The notes below the pieces were generated by a model. It saw only the letters and a program-made list of their open reading frames with translations, was not told the origin of the DNA and did no database searches. Shown piece after piece: positions 5,271-14,188 of a stretch of DNA of 20,975 nt. Within the stretch, counting starts at the first letter, position 1. Each line of letters starts with the position of its first letter. Where the stretch lies: assembly GCA_964575255.1 (NCBI GenBank), contig CAZNPZ010000049.1, forward strand, positions 1 to 20,975. Direction: 5' to 3'. Origin of the DNA: JAEZHK01 sp964575255 (GTDB lineage: Bacteria; Bacillota; Clostridia; Christensenellales; Aristaeellaceae). The translations under genes were made by a program, and so were the position numbers.

Positions 5271-6983
5271 ATGGACTTCATGGCCGAGTACAGGCGCTGG
5301 CTGGATTTCGTGGGCGAAGACGAGCGGAAGGAGCTTCTGTCCCTCGCGGATAACCCGCGGGAAATCGAGGATCGCTTCTATACGGAGCTTTCCTTTGGCA
5401 CCGCCGGCATGCGCGGCGTGCTGGGCGCGGGGCTGAACCGGATGAACGCGTGGAACGTGCGCCGGGTGACCCGCGCGCTGGCGAAAGTCATTCTGTCAAC
5501 GCCGGATGGCGCGAAGCGCGGCGTGGCGATCGCCTACGACTCCCGGAAGTTCTCGCCGGAATTCGCGCTGGAGACGGCGCTGACGCTGGCGGCGTCCGGC
5601 GTAAAGGCGATGCTGTTTGATTCGCTCCGTCCGGTACCGGTGCTCTCCTACGCCGTAAGATACCTGCACGCAATCGCGGGCGTGGTGATCACCGCCAGCC
5701 ACAACCCGCCCGCCTACAACGGCTACAAGGTATACTGGGAGGACGGCGGCCAGATCGCGCCCGAACGCGCGTCGGCGATGCAGGCGATGATCGCCGAGAC
5801 CGATTTCTCCGAGTGCGCGCCGATGGACGAAATCGAGGCCCGCGATAAGGGGCTGCTGGTCACGATCCCCGCGTCCCTCGACGACGATTATACGGCGATG
5901 GTCGAGGGTCTCTGCGTCAACCCGGAACTGGCCCGCGAGATGGGCGGGACGCTCAGGATCGTCTACACGCCGCTGCACGGCTCCGGCAACATCCCGGTGC
6001 GCCGGGTGCTGCGCGATCTTGGGTTTACGCAGGTGTCCGTGGTCAAGGAGCAGGAAAACCCCGACCCGGCCTTCCCCACCGTCGCCCAGCCCAACCCGGA
6101 GGATCCCGCCGCGTTTACGCTGGCGCTGAAACTGCGCGAGCAACTGAACGCCGACGCGGTGTTCGGCACCGACCCGGACTGCGACCGCGTGGGCATCGCA
6201 GTTTTGGACGAGGCGGGCAGCGTGCGCATCCTGTCCGGCAATCAGATTGGCTGCCTGCTGCTCGACTACGTGCTGTCACAGAAGGCGGCGCGCGGGGAGC
6301 TTCCGAAAAACGCTGCGGTTGTGCAGTCCTTCGTGTCCACCGAGATGACCAGGGCCATCGCCGCCGCCTACCATGTCGCGGTCTTCGACGTGCCGACGGG
6401 CTTCAAGTTCATCGCCGAGAAGATCCAGCAGTTCGAGAACAGCGGCGAATACCACTTCGTGTTCGGCTTCGAGGAGAGCTTTGGCTACCTGTCTGGCACC
6501 CAAGTGCGCGACAAGGACGGCGTCAACGCCTGCATGCTGATCGCGGAAACCGCCGCGTATTATAAAAAGCGCGGCATGACGCTGTACGACGCGCTGATGG
6601 GCCTGTACGAGAAGTACGGCTGGTATCTCGAAAAGACGCTGTCCCACACGCTGACCGGCAAGGATGGTCAGGCGCGCATCCGGGAAATCATGTCGTCGCT
6701 TAGGGAGAATCCTCCCATGGAAATCGGCGGCCTCAAGGTGCTCGCCGTCCGGGACTATCTGAATGGCACGAGGACGGTAAACGGCAAGCCCGAAGCCATC
6801 GACTTCCCGGAAAGCGACGCGCTGTACTTTGAACTTTCAGGCAGCGCGTGGACGGCCATCCGCCCATCCGGCACCGAACCCAAGATGAAGCTGTACGTGG
6901 GCATCCGCGAAAACACAGAAACCGCAGCCAAGGCGCTGCTCGACCGGTGCGCAAAAGACGCGCTTCACCTGATGGAGCGGTAA
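5271..6983 (+). CDS. pgcA: Phospho-sugar mutase (alpha-phosphoglucomutase/phosphomannomutase)
   Basis: A 570-residue member of the alpha-D-phosphohexomutase superfamily, close in length to Firmicutes PgcA. It should interconvert glucose 1-phosphate and glucose 6-phosphate (possibly mannose phosphates) in the cytoplasm, feeding glycogen or cell-envelope sugar synthesis. All four signature loops are intact: the phosphoserine loop TASHNP at 141-146 (Ser143), the Mg-binding DPDCDR at 301-306, the sugar-binding GFEESFGY at 399-406, and the phosphate-binding RPSGTEPK at 531-538. FGTAGMRG at 42-49 is the usual N-terminal motif. AAGGAGGGG overlaps the stop of the ferritin-like gene and precedes ATG 5271, which indicates an operon of the two. 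Glucose versus mannose preference cannot be read directly. Confidence 0.93.
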   Translation: MDFMAEYRRWLDFVGEDERKELLSLADNPREIEDRFYTELSFGTAGMRGVLGAGLNRMNAWNVRRVTRALAKVILSTPDGAKRGVAIAYDSRKFSPEFALETALTLAASGVKAMLFDSLRPVPVLSYAVRYLHAIAGVVITASHNPPAYNGYKVYWEDGGQIAPERASAMQAMIAETDFSECAPMDEIEARDKGLLVTIPASLDDDYTAMVEGLCVNPELAREMGGTLRIVYTPLHGSGNIPVRRVLRDLGFTQVSVVKEQENPDPAFPTVAQPNPEDPAAFTLALKLREQLNADAVFGTDPDCDRVGIAVLDEAGSVRILSGNQIGCLLLDYVLSQKAARGELPKNAAVVQSFVSTEMTRAIAAAYHVAVFDVPTGFKFIAEKIQQFENSGEYHFVFGFEESFGYLSGTQVRDKDGVNACMLIAETAAYYKKRGMTLYDALMGLYEKYGWYLEKTLSHTLTGKDGQARIREIMSSLRENPPMEIGGLKVLAVRDYLNGTRTVNGKPEAIDFPESDALYFELSGSAWTAIRPSGTEPKMKLYVGIRENTETAAKALLDRCAKDALHLMER

Positions 6984-7006
6984 ACCACATCCAAACCCAT
7001 CCATAA

Positions 7007-7048
7007 ACAATGCGCGCCGTGAGAACAGCGCGCATTGTGCTGTTCACA
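7007..7048. terminator. Overlapping alternative hairpins after pgcA
   Basis: ACAATGCGCGC 7007-7017 pairs perfectly with GCGCGCATTGT 7028-7038 (10-base loop). A second, overlapping stem can form between GTGAGAACAGC 7019-7029 and GCTGTTCAC 7039-7047 with a two-base bulge, so the two are mutually exclusive. There is no T-tract. It could be an end-of-operon structure or a switch before the radical SAM gene. Confidence 0.45.
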
Positions 7049-7137
7049 GGATGATCATGCCGGATTGGCGACGTCTCGGCGCGGATAACGCATAATTCAT
7101 CCGCCTTGCGTTGACGGGGCGGCGGCTTTGCGGCACA

Positions 7138-8268
7138 ATGGGGTCGTTCAAAGACATAGGATGCATGGGCGGGAAATGCCCGGAAACGGATGGGATCGAC
7201 GTGGAAGATTTTGCGGGATATTTGAACGACAGCGCGGACGCCGTGGTGCGGGAACTGATCAAAGACACGTTTTCAAGCCCGCGCACCGGCGCGTTCCTCG
7301 TGCGCTTTCTTCTGAGCGCGCGCCGGGCGGCGAAGAAGCGGGAGGCGGGCGAACGTGTGGGCGAACACATCCCGCCATTTCTGATCGCCAGCATCACCCG
7401 GAACTGCAACCTGCGCTGCGCGGGCTGCTACGATCAGAAGCGCGCCTGCGCGCACCGCGCGGACGACCTGACCGCAAACGAGTGGCACTCGATCTTCGAG
7501 CAGGCGCGATCTCTTGGGATCAGCTTCATCCTGCTCGCGGGCGGCGAGCCGATGCTCAGGCCCGACGTTCTCACGGCGGCGGCGTCGACCCGGGACATCC
7601 TGTTCCCGGTGTTCACCAACGGCACGATGCTGGACGGCGCGGGGATGGAACTGTTCGACGCGAACCGGAACCTGCTCCCCGTCCTCAGCGTAGAGGGCGG
7701 CGAGGCGGAGACCGACGAGCGCCGCGGCGCGGGCGTCTATCAAAAGCTGATGGCCGCGATGGACGGCCTGAAGTCGCGCGGCATCCCGTTCGGCACATCG
7801 ATCACCGTGACGGCGGAGAACCTCCAGAAGGTATCCGGGAAGGCGTTTGTAAACGACCTTCACGAGCGCGGCGCGCGGGCGGTTGTGTACGTGGAGTACG
7901 TACCGGTGGACGGCAACGACCGCCTCGCGCCGGACGAGGCGGCGAGAATGGAACTGGAGCGGGCGCTTCAGGAACTGCGCGCGTCCTTTGGCATGCTGTT
8001 CCTGTCGTTCCCCGGCGACGAGGCGGCGCTTGGAGGCTGCCTCGCGGCGGGCCGGGGTTTTTTCCACATCGCGTCGGACGGCGCGGCGGAGCCCTGCCCG
8101 TTCGCGCCCCACTCCGACATGACGCTGCGCGACCACACACTGCGCGAGGCGCTGAAATCCCCGCTGTTCCAAAGGCTTCAGGAAGGAAACCTTCTGAACA
8201 TCCCACATACCGGCGGCTGCGCCCTTTTTCCCAAGAACAACCTGCTCGCGCAAATGGCGGAAAACTGA
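7138..8268 (+). CDS. Radical SAM protein with C-terminal SPASM/twitch-like cysteines
   Basis: A 376-residue radical SAM enzyme. The SAM-binding cluster motif CX3CX2C is CNLRCAGC (Cys90, Cys94, Cys97), followed by LAGGEP at 133-138 and SVEGG near 184. In the C-terminal third, CLAAGRGFFHIASDGAAEPCPF (Cys301, Cys320) and GGC (Cys361) resemble the cysteines of a SPASM or twitch domain that holds an auxiliary cluster. An extra Cys9/Cys14 pair lies at the N terminus. Such proteins often modify peptides or cofactors, but no precursor peptide, transporter or partner is adjacent, so the substrate is unknown. ATG 7138 is chosen by codon type. A TTG at 7111 would add nine residues, and no good ribosome binding site decides between them. 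The gene ends just before a bidirectional terminator. Confidence 0.85.
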   Translation: MGSFKDIGCMGGKCPETDGIDVEDFAGYLNDSADAVVRELIKDTFSSPRTGAFLVRFLLSARRAAKKREAGERVGEHIPPFLIASITRNCNLRCAGCYDQKRACAHRADDLTANEWHSIFEQARSLGISFILLAGGEPMLRPDVLTAAASTRDILFPVFTNGTMLDGAGMELFDANRNLLPVLSVEGGEAETDERRGAGVYQKLMAAMDGLKSRGIPFGTSITVTAENLQKVSGKAFVNDLHERGARAVVYVEYVPVDGNDRLAPDEAARMELERALQELRASFGMLFLSFPGDEAALGGCLAAGRGFFHIASDGAAEPCPFAPHSDMTLRDHTLREALKSPLFQRLQEGNLLNIPHTGGCALFPKNNLLAQMAEN

Positions 8269-8283
8269 AGCTTGCCAAGAATA

Positions 8284-8315
8284 ATGGATGGCCTCCATCT
8301 TTGGAGGCCATCCAT
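8284..8315. terminator. Bidirectional terminator between convergent genes
   Basis: Perfect 14-base arms, ATGGATGGCCTCCA 8284-8297 and its complement 8302-8315, around a TCTT loop. It is followed by TTTCATAT on + and TATTCTTGG on -. It lies 16 bases after the radical SAM stop, and the efflux operon ends facing it. The T-tracts are modest. From 8316 to 8457 nothing else is recognised. Confidence 0.75.
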
Positions 8316-8457
8316 TTCATATCGCGTCCGCGGTCGATCGGGCCGGAAATCGTCCATTGCCGAAGTCGAAGCGCGCCATGTTCGTAAGTCTGCCATGCAC
8401 CCGCCGTCCACCGTTCTCTTGTACGGGCTCGGGGAGAATTCTGGCCTGCGCCGCGCG

Positions 8458-9873
8458 TTACTCGATCGAGATCGTCGCGGAGCCGGTCATGCCCACGCGC
8501 ATTTCGGGCGCGTTGTCCATCGCGATGGTCACGTCGTACATCGTGATGCCGCCCTGCGCCTTGCCGACAAACGCGATCTTCTTGACGCTGCCGGAGAAGC
8601 TCTGCCCGCCCAGCGCGTTGACCGTCACAGTGGCGTTCTGGCCGACCTCAAGGTTCACAACGTCCATTTCGTCCACGGTGATCACCATGTCCAGCGTTTC
8701 GTCGGAGGACAAGGAGAGGATGGCGGTATCCTTGCCGAGCGGCTCGTTGGTGATGTTGTTGTAGACCAGATCGATGATGCCGCTCTCCGGAGCCGTGATC
8801 TCGCCGCTGTCCAGCACTTCCTGCGCCTGAGTGATCTGATCCAGGATGTCCTGGCGCTTGGTCAGCGCGGTCTTGTAGTCGTCGGAGATGGGCACGTCCT
8901 TCAGGTTGAACAGCGCGGTGCCTTTGGAGACGGAGGCGTTCTCCTTGTTTTCAAACTTGGAGTCTTCCACGATGCCGCCAGTGGCGGTGATCGTGAGCGG
9001 AGAGTTCACCATAGCCTCGCCGGAACCGATCATCGCGCCCAGGTAGACCGAAACGGTTTCGCCAAGCTCCGGGCCGTTGTCGGTAAAGGTCACGGTGACT
9101 TCGCCGGTCGCGCCGGAGACGGAGAGGATGCGGCCGTCCCAGTCGTTGCCGCGGCTGTCCCTGACCGAGACGCTCGCGCCCGCGCGGACGTCGGTCATGT
9201 CGGAGGGCACGAAGGTGACCTTCATCAGGCCGTCGGTGGAGAGAAGTGCCAGCGCGCCGTCCCGGCTCATGACCGTCTGCACATCCTCGCCCTCGTCGGC
9301 GTAGACCTTTTTGACGCGGCCCTTGACCGGGGAATACACGGTCTCGTTGGCTTTGTCGCCGCTTAAGGACTTCACGACCCGCTCCTGCTCGTCGCGCTTT
9401 GCCTTGAGGTCGTTGATCGTATCCTGCAGCTTATCCCGGTCGACGCGCGCCAGCACATCGCCGCGGGTGACTTCGTCGCCCGCCTTGACGGGCAGCTGGA
9501 TGATCGTTACGGCGGCGGGGGTCAGTACGTCCACGCCGTCCTGCGCGGTCAGCACGCCGTCGCCGGAGACGACGCCGGTCGCGGTGACCGACGCGGCGGC
9601 TGCCGGGGTTTTGTCGTCCGAAGTGCCAGGCACCTGCGCGCCCGCTGGATTGACGGCGGGGGCGGTTGAGGCGGGTTCAAATGGTATCTGCTGCTGGTAG
9701 TAATCCGGCACCGCTCCCTGGTTCTGGGTGGTGGACCCCATGAGGTCCCCAAGGAAACCGCCGCCCGCGCCGCGGCTCAAAAACAGGCCACCCGCGATGC
9801 CCAGGATCAGGACGATCAGAATAAGGATCACCGTGAGAATGGGGTTTCCGCGCTTGCCCTCTGATTTCATCAT
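8458..9873 (-). CDS. HlyD-type efflux adaptor with two lipoyl/barrel modules
   Basis: A 471-residue membrane-anchored adaptor (membrane fusion protein family). A cytoplasmic basic start is followed by one membrane segment (about 11-33), a Gly-rich then Pro/Ala-rich linker (34-100), and a first lipoyl half-motif LPVKAGDEVTRGDVLARVD (127-145). Next come a short coiled coil (146-171) and the second half SPVKGRVKKVYADEGEDV (181-198). A second set follows: coiled-coil-like 331-357, then APESGIIDLVYNNITNEPLGKDTAIL (361-386), and a final beta-barrel ending GMTGSATISI. Two such sets in one chain is unusual. ATG 9873 is chosen because AAGGAGG is eight bases upstream; ATG 9879 is only two bases from it. 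Last gene of the efflux operon, 17 bases after the other adaptor gene. Confidence 0.82.
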   Translation of the reverse strand: MMKSEGKRGNPILTVILILIVLILGIAGGLFLSRGAGGGFLGDLMGSTTQNQGAVPDYYQQQIPFEPASTAPAVNPAGAQVPGTSDDKTPAAAASVTATGVVSGDGVLTAQDGVDVLTPAAVTIIQLPVKAGDEVTRGDVLARVDRDKLQDTINDLKAKRDEQERVVKSLSGDKANETVYSPVKGRVKKVYADEGEDVQTVMSRDGALALLSTDGLMKVTFVPSDMTDVRAGASVSVRDSRGNDWDGRILSVSGATGEVTVTFTDNGPELGETVSVYLGAMIGSGEAMVNSPLTITATGGIVEDSKFENKENASVSKGTALFNLKDVPISDDYKTALTKRQDILDQITQAQEVLDSGEITAPESGIIDLVYNNITNEPLGKDTAILSLSSDETLDMVITVDEMDVVNLEVGQNATVTVNALGGQSFSGSVKKIAFVGKAQGGITMYDVTIAMDNAPEMRVGMTGSATISIE

Positions 9874-9890
9874 GTTCATTTCCTCCTTCG

Positions 9891-10550
9891 TCAGCCGAGC
9901 TGGATCGAGACCGTGGCGTTGGTGCCGATCAGACCGGTCAGGTTGATCCTGTCCCTCAGGTCGATCTTTACCGGGATCGTCTGGGTTACCTTGGTGTAGG
10001 TGCCGCTGGTGTTGAAGCTTTGCACGTTGCCGGAGATCGCGTTCTGGGTGATCTTGTCGATCTCGCGCACGATGCCGATGAACGCCTGGCCCGGATAGGC
10101 GTCAAGCCGCACCGTGACCACCTGACCCGGCCGCACCCTGCGGATCGCGGTCTCCTCCACATTGGCCTGAATGTAGATGTCGCGGGTGTCCGCAACGACC
10201 GCGATCACGGTGGACGGGCCGACCATCTGCCCCTGGGTCGCGTCGCACTCGACGATTTCGCCGTCCACCGGCGACTTGAGGTAGCCGGTGTTCTCCGCCT
10301 CGCCGATGATCTGATCCTTGGCGACGGTGTCGCCCTTCTTCACCATCAGCCGCCGGAGCTTGCCCGCGCCGGTCGGCGCGATGTTGTGCAGGTTCGCCGT
10401 CACCTTCACGTTGTCGGTGGTCAGGACGTTCATGTCCCTCAGGATGAAGTAGCCGCCGATCATCGCGCCGATCACCACGATCAAAACGATCACGATGATG
10501 ACAGCGCTCTTGCCGGATCCGTTCCTTTGGGGTTTGGCCGCGGTTTCCAT
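9891..10550 (-). CDS. Short HlyD-type efflux adaptor
   Basis: A 219-residue membrane-anchored adaptor. One membrane segment (about 15-36, VIIVIVLIVVIGAMIGGYFIL) is followed by a compact lipoyl domain (about 48-120). There KVTANLHNIAPTGAGKLRRLMVKKGDTVAKDQIIGEAENTG joins directly to LKSPVDGEIVECDATQGQMV without a coiled-coil hairpin. A beta-barrel follows (about 125-219) and ends GTNATVSIQLG. The missing hairpin fits a Gram-positive cell with no outer-membrane channel to reach. ATG 10550 is chosen over the ATG at 10571 because AAAGGGGA lies about eight bases upstream and the membrane segment then follows in normal spacing. It sits 24 bases after the ABC exporter gene and 17 bases before the larger adaptor. 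The partner is presumably the adjacent exporter. Confidence 0.82.
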   Translation of the reverse strand: METAAKPQRNGSGKSAVIIVIVLIVVIGAMIGGYFILRDMNVLTTDNVKVTANLHNIAPTGAGKLRRLMVKKGDTVAKDQIIGEAENTGYLKSPVDGEIVECDATQGQMVGPSTVIAVVADTRDIYIQANVEETAIRRVRPGQVVTVRLDAYPGQAFIGIVREIDKITQNAISGNVQSFNTSGTYTKVTQTIPVKIDLRDRINLTGLIGTNATVSIQLG

Positions 10551-10574
10551 ACAGATAATCCCCTTTCCCAAACA

Positions 10575-12440
10575 TCAATTTTGCAATACGTCAAACTGGG
10601 AATTGTACAAATCGGCGTAGAAGCCGTTTGCCGCGAGAAGTTCCTCGTGCGTGCCCTGCTCCACCACGTCGCCGTCCCGCATGACCAGGATCAGGTCGGC
10701 GTTCTTGATGGTGGAGAGACGATGCGCGATCACGAAGCTGGTGCGCCCGCGCATCAGGCCGTCCATCGCCCGCTGGATCAGGATCTCTGTGCGGGTGTCG
10801 ACCGAAGACGTGGCCTCGTCCAGGATCAGGATGCGCGGGTTGGCGAGGATCGACCGCGCGATCGTGAACAGCTGCTTCTGGCCCTGCGAGATGTTGGTGG
10901 ACTCCTCGTTCATCATCATGGCGTAGCCGCCGGGGAGCGCCCGGATGAACTCGTCGCAGTGGGCCGCCTTCGCCGCCTTGACTACGTCTTGATCGCTCGC
11001 CCCGAACGTGCCGTAGCGTAGGTTTTCCATCACGGTCGCGTTGTACAGCCACGTGTCCTGAAGCACCATACCGAAAAGGCTTCGAAGCTGCTCGCGGGAG
11101 AAATCGTGGACGTCCCGGCCGTCGATTTCGATGTGCCCGCCGTTCAGTTCGTAGAAGCGCATCAAAAGCTTCACGATTGTGGTCTTGCCAGCGCCGGTGG
11201 GGCCGACGATGGCAATCTTCTGGCCGGGCTTCGCGAGCGCCGAGAAGTCCTTGATGATGATCTTCTCAGGGTCGTAGCCAAAAGACACATGGTCAAACCG
11301 CACTTCGCCCCGGATGAGTTCCAGCTCGCTGTCCGTAACGCGGCTGGGGTCGGCTTCTTCTTCCGGCTCCTCCAGGAATTCGAACACGCGCTCCGCCGCG
11401 GCGACCGTGGACTGTATGGTGTTGGAGATCGTCGCCAGCTGCGAGATCGGCTGGGTGAAGGAGCGCATGTACTGGATGAACGACTGGATGTCGCCGATCT
11501 CCACGGCCTTCTTGACCGCGAGGTATCCGCCCATCACGCATACCGCCACGTAGCCGAAGTTGCCGATGGTGGCGATGACCGGCATCATGATGCTGGACAT
11601 GAACTGCGAAGCCGCGGCGGTTCCGCGCAGCGCCTCGTTGTTCTTCTCGAAGGCGACGACCGACGCTTCCTCGCCGTTGAACGCCTTCATAATGCTGTGG
11701 CCGCCGTACATCTCCTCGATCTGGCCGTTCAAGGCGCCCAGAAACCGCTGCTGCGCCACGAAATAGCCCTGCGACCGCTTGACGATGAACATCATCGCCA
11801 CGGCGGAGACAGGCAGGACGAACAGCGCGAGCAGCGTCATCTGCCAGCTGATCGACAGCATCATCGCCAGCACGCCCAAGACCGTCACAAGGGAAGTCAC
11901 CAGCTGGGTCAGGCTCTGGTTGAGCGTCTGGTTGACGAGGTCTACGTCGTTGGTGATGCGGGACAGCACCTCGCCGTGGGTCAGCTGGTCGAAGTACTTG
12001 AGCGGCAGCCGGTTGATCTTCTCGGAGATCTCGCGGCGCAGGCGGAACGTCAGGTCGTTGGCGACGCCGGACATGGTGTACCCCTGGATGTAGGAGCAAA
12101 CCGCCGAGACCAGGTACAGTACGACCAGCCATGTGAGGATCCGCGTGATATAGCCCATGTCGGTCAGAAGGCCGGTCCGGGTGTACCAGGCGATCAGGCC
12201 TTCCACCAGCTTCGTGGTGACGTTGCCCAGCATCTTGGGGCCGACGATGGCGAAGACCGTTGAGGCGATCGCGAACACCATCACGATCGCGATCCGTATG
12301 GTGTATGGGGTAAGCCTCTGACCCAGCGTACGGATGGTCTTGTTGAAGTCCTTAGCTTTTTGCGGCGGACCGCCGCCCAACATGTGTCCGCCGCCCATGC
12401 CCATGCTCGGGCCGGATCCCCGTTTCTGTTCCGAACTCAT
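10575..12440 (-). CDS. ABC exporter subunit, catalytically complete half
   Basis: A 621-residue fusion of a six-helix exporter domain (about 45-345) and a nucleotide-binding domain (about 378-615). Walker A is GPTGAGKT (413-420), the Q-loop is VLQDTWLYN (459-467), and the signature is ISQGQ (517-521), differing from LSGGQ. Walker B is ILILDE with catalytic Glu542, followed by SSVD, and the switch His573 is in IAHRLST. The N terminus (1-30) is Gly/Met-rich, with GMGGGHMLGGGPP. Pairing with the neighbouring subunit, whose own ATPase site is degenerate, fits a heterodimeric exporter of the TM287/288 or BmrCD type, usually exporting drugs or lipids/peptides. Its ATG overlaps the upstream stop by four bases (ATGA), so translation is coupled. 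Substrate cannot be told. Confidence 0.92.
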   Translation of the reverse strand: MSSEQKRGSGPSMGMGGGHMLGGGPPQKAKDFNKTIRTLGQRLTPYTIRIAIVMVFAIASTVFAIVGPKMLGNVTTKLVEGLIAWYTRTGLLTDMGYITRILTWLVVLYLVSAVCSYIQGYTMSGVANDLTFRLRREISEKINRLPLKYFDQLTHGEVLSRITNDVDLVNQTLNQSLTQLVTSLVTVLGVLAMMLSISWQMTLLALFVLPVSAVAMMFIVKRSQGYFVAQQRFLGALNGQIEEMYGGHSIMKAFNGEEASVVAFEKNNEALRGTAAASQFMSSIMMPVIATIGNFGYVAVCVMGGYLAVKKAVEIGDIQSFIQYMRSFTQPISQLATISNTIQSTVAAAERVFEFLEEPEEEADPSRVTDSELELIRGEVRFDHVSFGYDPEKIIIKDFSALAKPGQKIAIVGPTGAGKTTIVKLLMRFYELNGGHIEIDGRDVHDFSREQLRSLFGMVLQDTWLYNATVMENLRYGTFGASDQDVVKAAKAAHCDEFIRALPGGYAMMMNEESTNISQGQKQLFTIARSILANPRILILDEATSSVDTRTEILIQRAMDGLMRGRTSFVIAHRLSTIKNADLILVMRDGDVVEQGTHEELLAANGFYADLYNSQFDVLQN

Positions 12441-14170
12441 TTGAGCAATTCCTCCTCGCTGAGCTGCGAGGCAGCGATTTCATGGTAGACCGGGCAGGTT
12501 TCAAGCAGCGTCCGGTGCGTGCCGATGCCCACGACCGCGCCGTTCTCCAGCACCACGATCTGATCCGCGTTCATCACGGTGGAGACGCGCTGCGCGACGA
12601 TCAGGAGGGTCGCGCCCGATAACTCGCGCCCGAGCGCCTCGCGCAGCCTCGCGTCGGTTTTGAGATCCAGCGCCGAGAAGCTGTCGTCAAACGCGTAGAT
12701 GGGCGCGTTCTTGGCGATGGCGCGGCCGATGGACAGCCGCTGCTTCTGCCCGCCTGAGACGTTGGTGCCGCCCTGGGCAATCGCGTCGTCATAACGGTCG
12801 GGCTTTTCGTCGATAAATTCCGTTGCCTGCGCGATCCTGGCCGCGCGCTCGATGTTTTCCAGCGGCATGTTCTCATCGGAATAGGCGAGGTTACTTCTGA
12901 TGGTGCCGGAGAACAGGAGGCTCTTCTGCGGCACGTAGCCGATCTTCGCGCGCAGGTCGTGTTGCGTTACGTCGCGCACGTCGCACCCGCCCACCGTGAC
13001 GCGCCCGCCGGTCACGTCGTAGAAGCGCATCAGAAGGTTCATGATGGTGGATTTGCCGCTGCCGGTCGCCCCGATGAACGCGGTGGTGGTGCCGGGCTTC
13101 GCGGTAAAGGAAATGTTCTTGAGCACGTCGTCCTCACTGCCGGGATAGCGGAACGAGACGTTCTCAAAGCGGACTTCCCCGGTAAACGGCTCCGGAAACT
13201 TCTGCGGCTTCTCCGGATCGAGAATCGTCGGGCTGGTCTCCAATACTTCATGGATGCGGTTGCTGGACACGATCGCGCGGGGCACCAGGATGAACAGTAT
13301 CGCGAGGAACAGAAACGCCATGATGATCTGCATCGCGTACTGCATGTACGCCATCATGTCGCCGATGTCCATGTCGAAGCTGGACACCTGCCGCGCGCCG
13401 ATCCAGACGATCGCGACCGTGGTCAGGTTCATGATCAGCATCATCGCGGGCATCATGAGCGACATCACGCGGTTGACGAAGAGGTTTGTCGCGGCAAAGT
13501 CCGCGTTGGCGTTGTCGAACCGTTTTTCCTCAAAGCGCTGCGTGTTGAACGCGCGGATGACCAGCATACCGTCCAGGTTTTCACGCGCGACCCGGTTAAG
13601 GCGGTCCAGCATGTTCTGGATCGACATGAACTTGGGCATCACGAGGATCATGAGAATTGAGATCAGGCCGATCAGGCAGATCACCGCGATCACAATGATC
13701 CAAGTCATCGAGACGGACTTCTGCACCGCGTGGATCACACCGCCGATGCCCATGATCGGCGCGTAGAAGATGAAGCGGATCGCCATGACAAGAAGCGACT
13801 GCACCTGGGTCACATCGTTGGTGGTCCTCGTGATCAGAGACGCCGTGGAGAATTTGTCAAACTGCGCGTTGGAGAAGGACTCCACTTTTTTGAACACGCC
13901 GCTTCGAAGGTCGCCCGCCACGTTGGCCGCGATGTAGGCGGCAATGTAGCCCACCAGAATCGAGGCCGCCGCGCTGGCCAGGGAGACCAGCACCATTTTC
14001 CCGCCCATCTGCCAGATGTAGGGGATGTTCGAGTCAATGACGCCGGTGTTGACGATGTCCGACATGTAATCGGGCAGCGTCAGATCGCAGATCGCCTGTA
14101 TGAACAGAAGCGCGACCGCGATCAGCACATAACCGGTGTACGGGTATAGGGATTTGACCAGTTTTCTCAA
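12437..14170 (-). CDS. ABC exporter subunit with degenerate ATPase site
   Basis: A 577-residue ABC exporter half: membrane domain about 12-310, nucleotide-binding domain about 332-570. Walker A GATGSGKS (367-374) and a canonical signature VSGGQ (471-475) are intact. The residue after the Walker B Asp is Asp496 (AFDDSFSALD) instead of Glu, and the switch His is replaced by Gln527 (VAQRVST). These are the hallmarks of the non-catalytic member of a heterodimer. Its good signature would complete the ATP site of the partner, whose Walker B is intact. The start is TTG 14170: an in-frame stop lies three codons upstream and the next Met (36) would lose the first membrane helix. The gap to marR is 18 bases. 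Confidence 0.92.
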   Translation of the reverse strand: MRKLVKSLYPYTGYVLIAVALLFIQAICDLTLPDYMSDIVNTGVIDSNIPYIWQMGGKMVLVSLASAAASILVGYIAAYIAANVAGDLRSGVFKKVESFSNAQFDKFSTASLITRTTNDVTQVQSLLVMAIRFIFYAPIMGIGGVIHAVQKSVSMTWIIVIAVICLIGLISILMILVMPKFMSIQNMLDRLNRVARENLDGMLVIRAFNTQRFEEKRFDNANADFAATNLFVNRVMSLMMPAMMLIMNLTTVAIVWIGARQVSSFDMDIGDMMAYMQYAMQIIMAFLFLAILFILVPRAIVSSNRIHEVLETSPTILDPEKPQKFPEPFTGEVRFENVSFRYPGSEDDVLKNISFTAKPGTTTAFIGATGSGKSTIMNLLMRFYDVTGGRVTVGGCDVRDVTQHDLRAKIGYVPQKSLLFSGTIRSNLAYSDENMPLENIERAARIAQATEFIDEKPDRYDDAIAQGGTNVSGGQKQRLSIGRAIAKNAPIYAFDDSFSALDLKTDARLREALGRELSGATLLIVAQRVSTVMNADQIVVLENGAVVGIGTHRTLLETCPVYHEIAASQLSEEELLK

Positions 14171-14188
14171 TGGCGTTCACTCTTTCCG

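Noticed and set aside
8272..9366. 364-residue plus-strand frame opposite the adaptor gene
   Set aside because: It is the complement of the adaptor gene; its His/Val/Asp-rich composition is typical of antisense reading of a GC-rich gene.
11106..12263. 385-residue plus-strand frame opposite the ABC exporter
   Set aside because: It is a shadow of a strongly supported ABC exporter subunit and has no family resemblance.
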